Source of the DNA: JAJZQD01 sp021847735
GTDB taxonomy: Bacteria; Bacillota; Thermincolia; Thermincolales; UBA2595
Direction of reading: 5' to 3'
NCBI GenBank assembly: GCA_027324025.1
Contig: DAHVYW010000044.1
Location: 1 to 14,640, forward strand
DNA length: 14,640 bases
The notes under the pieces: generated by a model
Database searches by the model: none
The model's input: the letters and a program-made list of their open reading frames with translations, nothing else
What the model was told of the DNA's origin: nothing
Shown here: positions 13,746 to 14,640 of the stretch, piece after piece
Numbering within the stretch: position 1 is the first letter of the stretch
How the letters are laid out: each line of letters begins with the position of its first letter
Program-made: the position numbers and the translations under genes

Positions 13746-14152
13746 AGCTGTCTACCAATGGATACAGTCCGGAACAAATTGCCACAGGTAGTTTGGAGGA
13801 TGGGAAAGAAGTTGTGATTTTATATATTAAAGAGTTCGGCGAACAGTTAAGCCGTGTCAGGAAGAGCGGGGAGGTCGGCTATTTCTATAACTGGTCCCGC
13901 CTGGAAGATACCGATTCTGTAGTGCTTTTTATTTACTGGGACAACGATGAGGAAGTGGCTATTGTGTTTCCGCCAAACCAGCACTCCATCGTGGAGGGCA
14001 TGAGGGTTCCCAAGGAACTGCTTCTTACCAGTATACCGATAAAAGTGCTGGTGGAAAAGGCCCGCCAGGAGGGGCAGGACTTTTTCGACCTGAGGGGAGA
14101 CGTTGTCTACCTGAACGACGTTGTTTTCAAGGAACCTGCCAGGCCTAATTAA
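13742..14152 (+). CDS. Hypothetical protein, 136 residues
   Basis: I do not recognise this family. The protein is soluble-looking: no signal peptide or membrane segment. It alternates beta-like stretches (EVVILYI, DSVVLFIYW, EEVAIVFP) with charged loops, has a YFYNWSRLED centre and a C-terminal helix KVLVEKARQEGQDFF, then VVYLNDVVF. A GGGGAG site lies about ten bases before the ATG. It has its own terminator, so it forms a short unit with, at most, the small ORF in front. Composition resembles the his genes around it, so transfer is not suggested. Confidence 0.75.
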   Translation: MKLSTNGYSPEQIATGSLEDGKEVVILYIKEFGEQLSRVRKSGEVGYFYNWSRLEDTDSVVLFIYWDNDEEVAIVFPPNQHSIVEGMRVPKELLLTSIPIKVLVEKARQEGQDFFDLRGDVVYLNDVVFKEPARPN

Positions 14153-14157
14153 GATTA

Positions 14158-14190
14158 AACCCTCTTTCTAGTGAAGAGGGTTGTTATTTC
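14158..14190 (+). terminator. Intrinsic terminator of the 136-residue gene
   Basis: AACCCTCTT (14158-14166), loop TCTAGTG, AAGAGGGTT (14174-14182), then GTTATTT. A nine-pair perfect stem. Confidence 0.8.
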
Positions 14191-14260
14191 GGAAAAAATA
14201 CATCTTTTTATCACATTTTGTTCATAATTTTTGTTTAATATAAAAGCGGAGGTGATTTAT

Positions 14261-14494
14261 ATGATGTATGGTTACGGGTATGGTATGGGAATTTGGATGA
14301 TAATTGGTTGGATAGTCACAGCCGTCGTAATCGTATTTGCAATCTACGGGTTAATAATCCTTCTGAGAAGGTCTGATGCCGGAGTGTCTCCGGGAAAATC
14401 CATAAGTCCCTTTGATATACTTAAAGAAAGGCTGGCCAGGGGGGAAATAACCTCGGAGGAATATAACAGGATAAAAGAGGAATTGTTGAAATGA
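14261..14494 (+). CDS. Small membrane protein with C-terminal SHOCT domain
   Basis: A 77-residue protein. After a glycine- and tyrosine-rich start (MMYGYGYGMG) comes one long hydrophobic helix (about residues 9-36, IWMIIGWIVTAVVIVFAIYG), then a basic stop and a SHOCT domain near residues 50-77: FDILKERLARGEITSEEYNR followed by IKEELLK. SHOCT is a short two-helix module, usually at C-termini, thought to help oligomer assembly; function of stand-alone forms is unknown. GGAGGTGA five bases before the ATG at 14261 fixes the start. The open frame ten codons upstream has no such site. Confidence 0.85.
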   Translation: MMYGYGYGMGIWMIIGWIVTAVVIVFAIYGLIILLRRSDAGVSPGKSISPFDILKERLARGEITSEEYNRIKEELLK

Positions 14495-14501
14495 ACGGAG
14501 G

Positions 14502-14527
14502 GGCTGTCCTAAAGGGGCAGCCTTTTT
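14502..14527 (+). terminator. Intrinsic terminator of the SHOCT gene
   Basis: GGCTGTCC (14502-14509), loop TAAAG, GGGCAGCC (14515-14522) with one G-T pair, then TTTTT. Confidence 0.85.
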
Positions 14528-14546
14528 CCTTTGCGCCAGGGGCAAG

Positions 14547-14640
14547 GGCAGGTGTGTTCCTCCGAGGGAGCAACAACGCCCGCCGGCAAACTACTCCCGC
14601 TTGCGCGGGAGGGTTTGCCGACGGGCGTCAGCCTCCCTCT
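14547..14640. repeat. GC-rich palindromic repeat, cut by the window end
   Basis: Left part 14547-14586 repeats the apex of the his terminator. It then forms nested arms: GAGGGAG (14564-14570) with CTCCCTC (14633-14639), ACGCCCGCCGGCAAAC (14576-14591) with GTTTGCCGACGGGCGT (14613-14628, one mismatch), and CTCCCGC/GCGGGAG around TTGC. The right arm is incomplete in this window. No coding frame is supported. Confidence 0.75.

Overview
The window looks like a chromosomal segment from a moderate-GC Gram-positive anaerobe of the Clostridia/Peptococcaceae type (Desulfotomaculum- or Pelotomaculum-like). This is inferred from strong GGAGG-type ribosome binding sites, consensus sigma-A promoters, a YerC-type TrpR-family regulator beside the his genes, the HisZ plus short-HisG form of the first histidine enzyme, and a small SHOCT protein. 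The species cannot be fixed from the sequence alone.

Left part (1 to about 4.5 kb) is accessory DNA. It holds a minus-strand VbhA-like antitoxin and the start of a Fic toxin with a clear promoter; a cysteine-rich gene fragment with hairpins; a MerR/BmrR-type regulator followed by a TIGR00027/LCM-like methyltransferase; and a minus-strand nitroreductase. These are separated by three same-orientation copies of a palindromic repeat of about 143 bp (568-710, 3168-3310, and a left half at 4129-4220). The copies start with a TAAC box, end with a GTTAG box, and keep their stems through compensating changes. The bases just outside the repeats are complementary between the two ends of each inter-repeat unit, not between the two flanks of one repeat. 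That is the signature expected of integron-type cassettes excised as circles. It is the most interesting signal in the window. No integrase gene is visible.

Middle part (4.2 to 5.7 kb) has a long interrupted palindrome (4259-4428), a run of three hairpins, the yerC-like regulator, and a sensor kinase remnant broken by frameshifts.

Right part (5.66 to 13.6 kb) is a complete histidine pathway in the order hisZ, hisG, hisD, hisC, hisB, hisH, hisA, hisF, hisIE, except that histidinol phosphatase (HisN/HisJ type) is absent. hisZ and hisG each have their own consensus promoter. Immediately downstream of each -10 box lies a similar palindrome of the CTTTA-n5-TTAAA type, a candidate operator for the neighbouring TrpR-family protein. 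hisG to hisIE is a tight operon with gaps of 24 bp or less, or one-base overlaps, ending in a strong terminator that is itself a copy of a repeat seen again at the right edge.

The tail (13.6 to 14.64 kb) has an unrecognised 136-residue protein preceded by a possible 29-codon coupled ORF, a one-helix SHOCT protein, and a large GC-rich palindrome cut by the window end.
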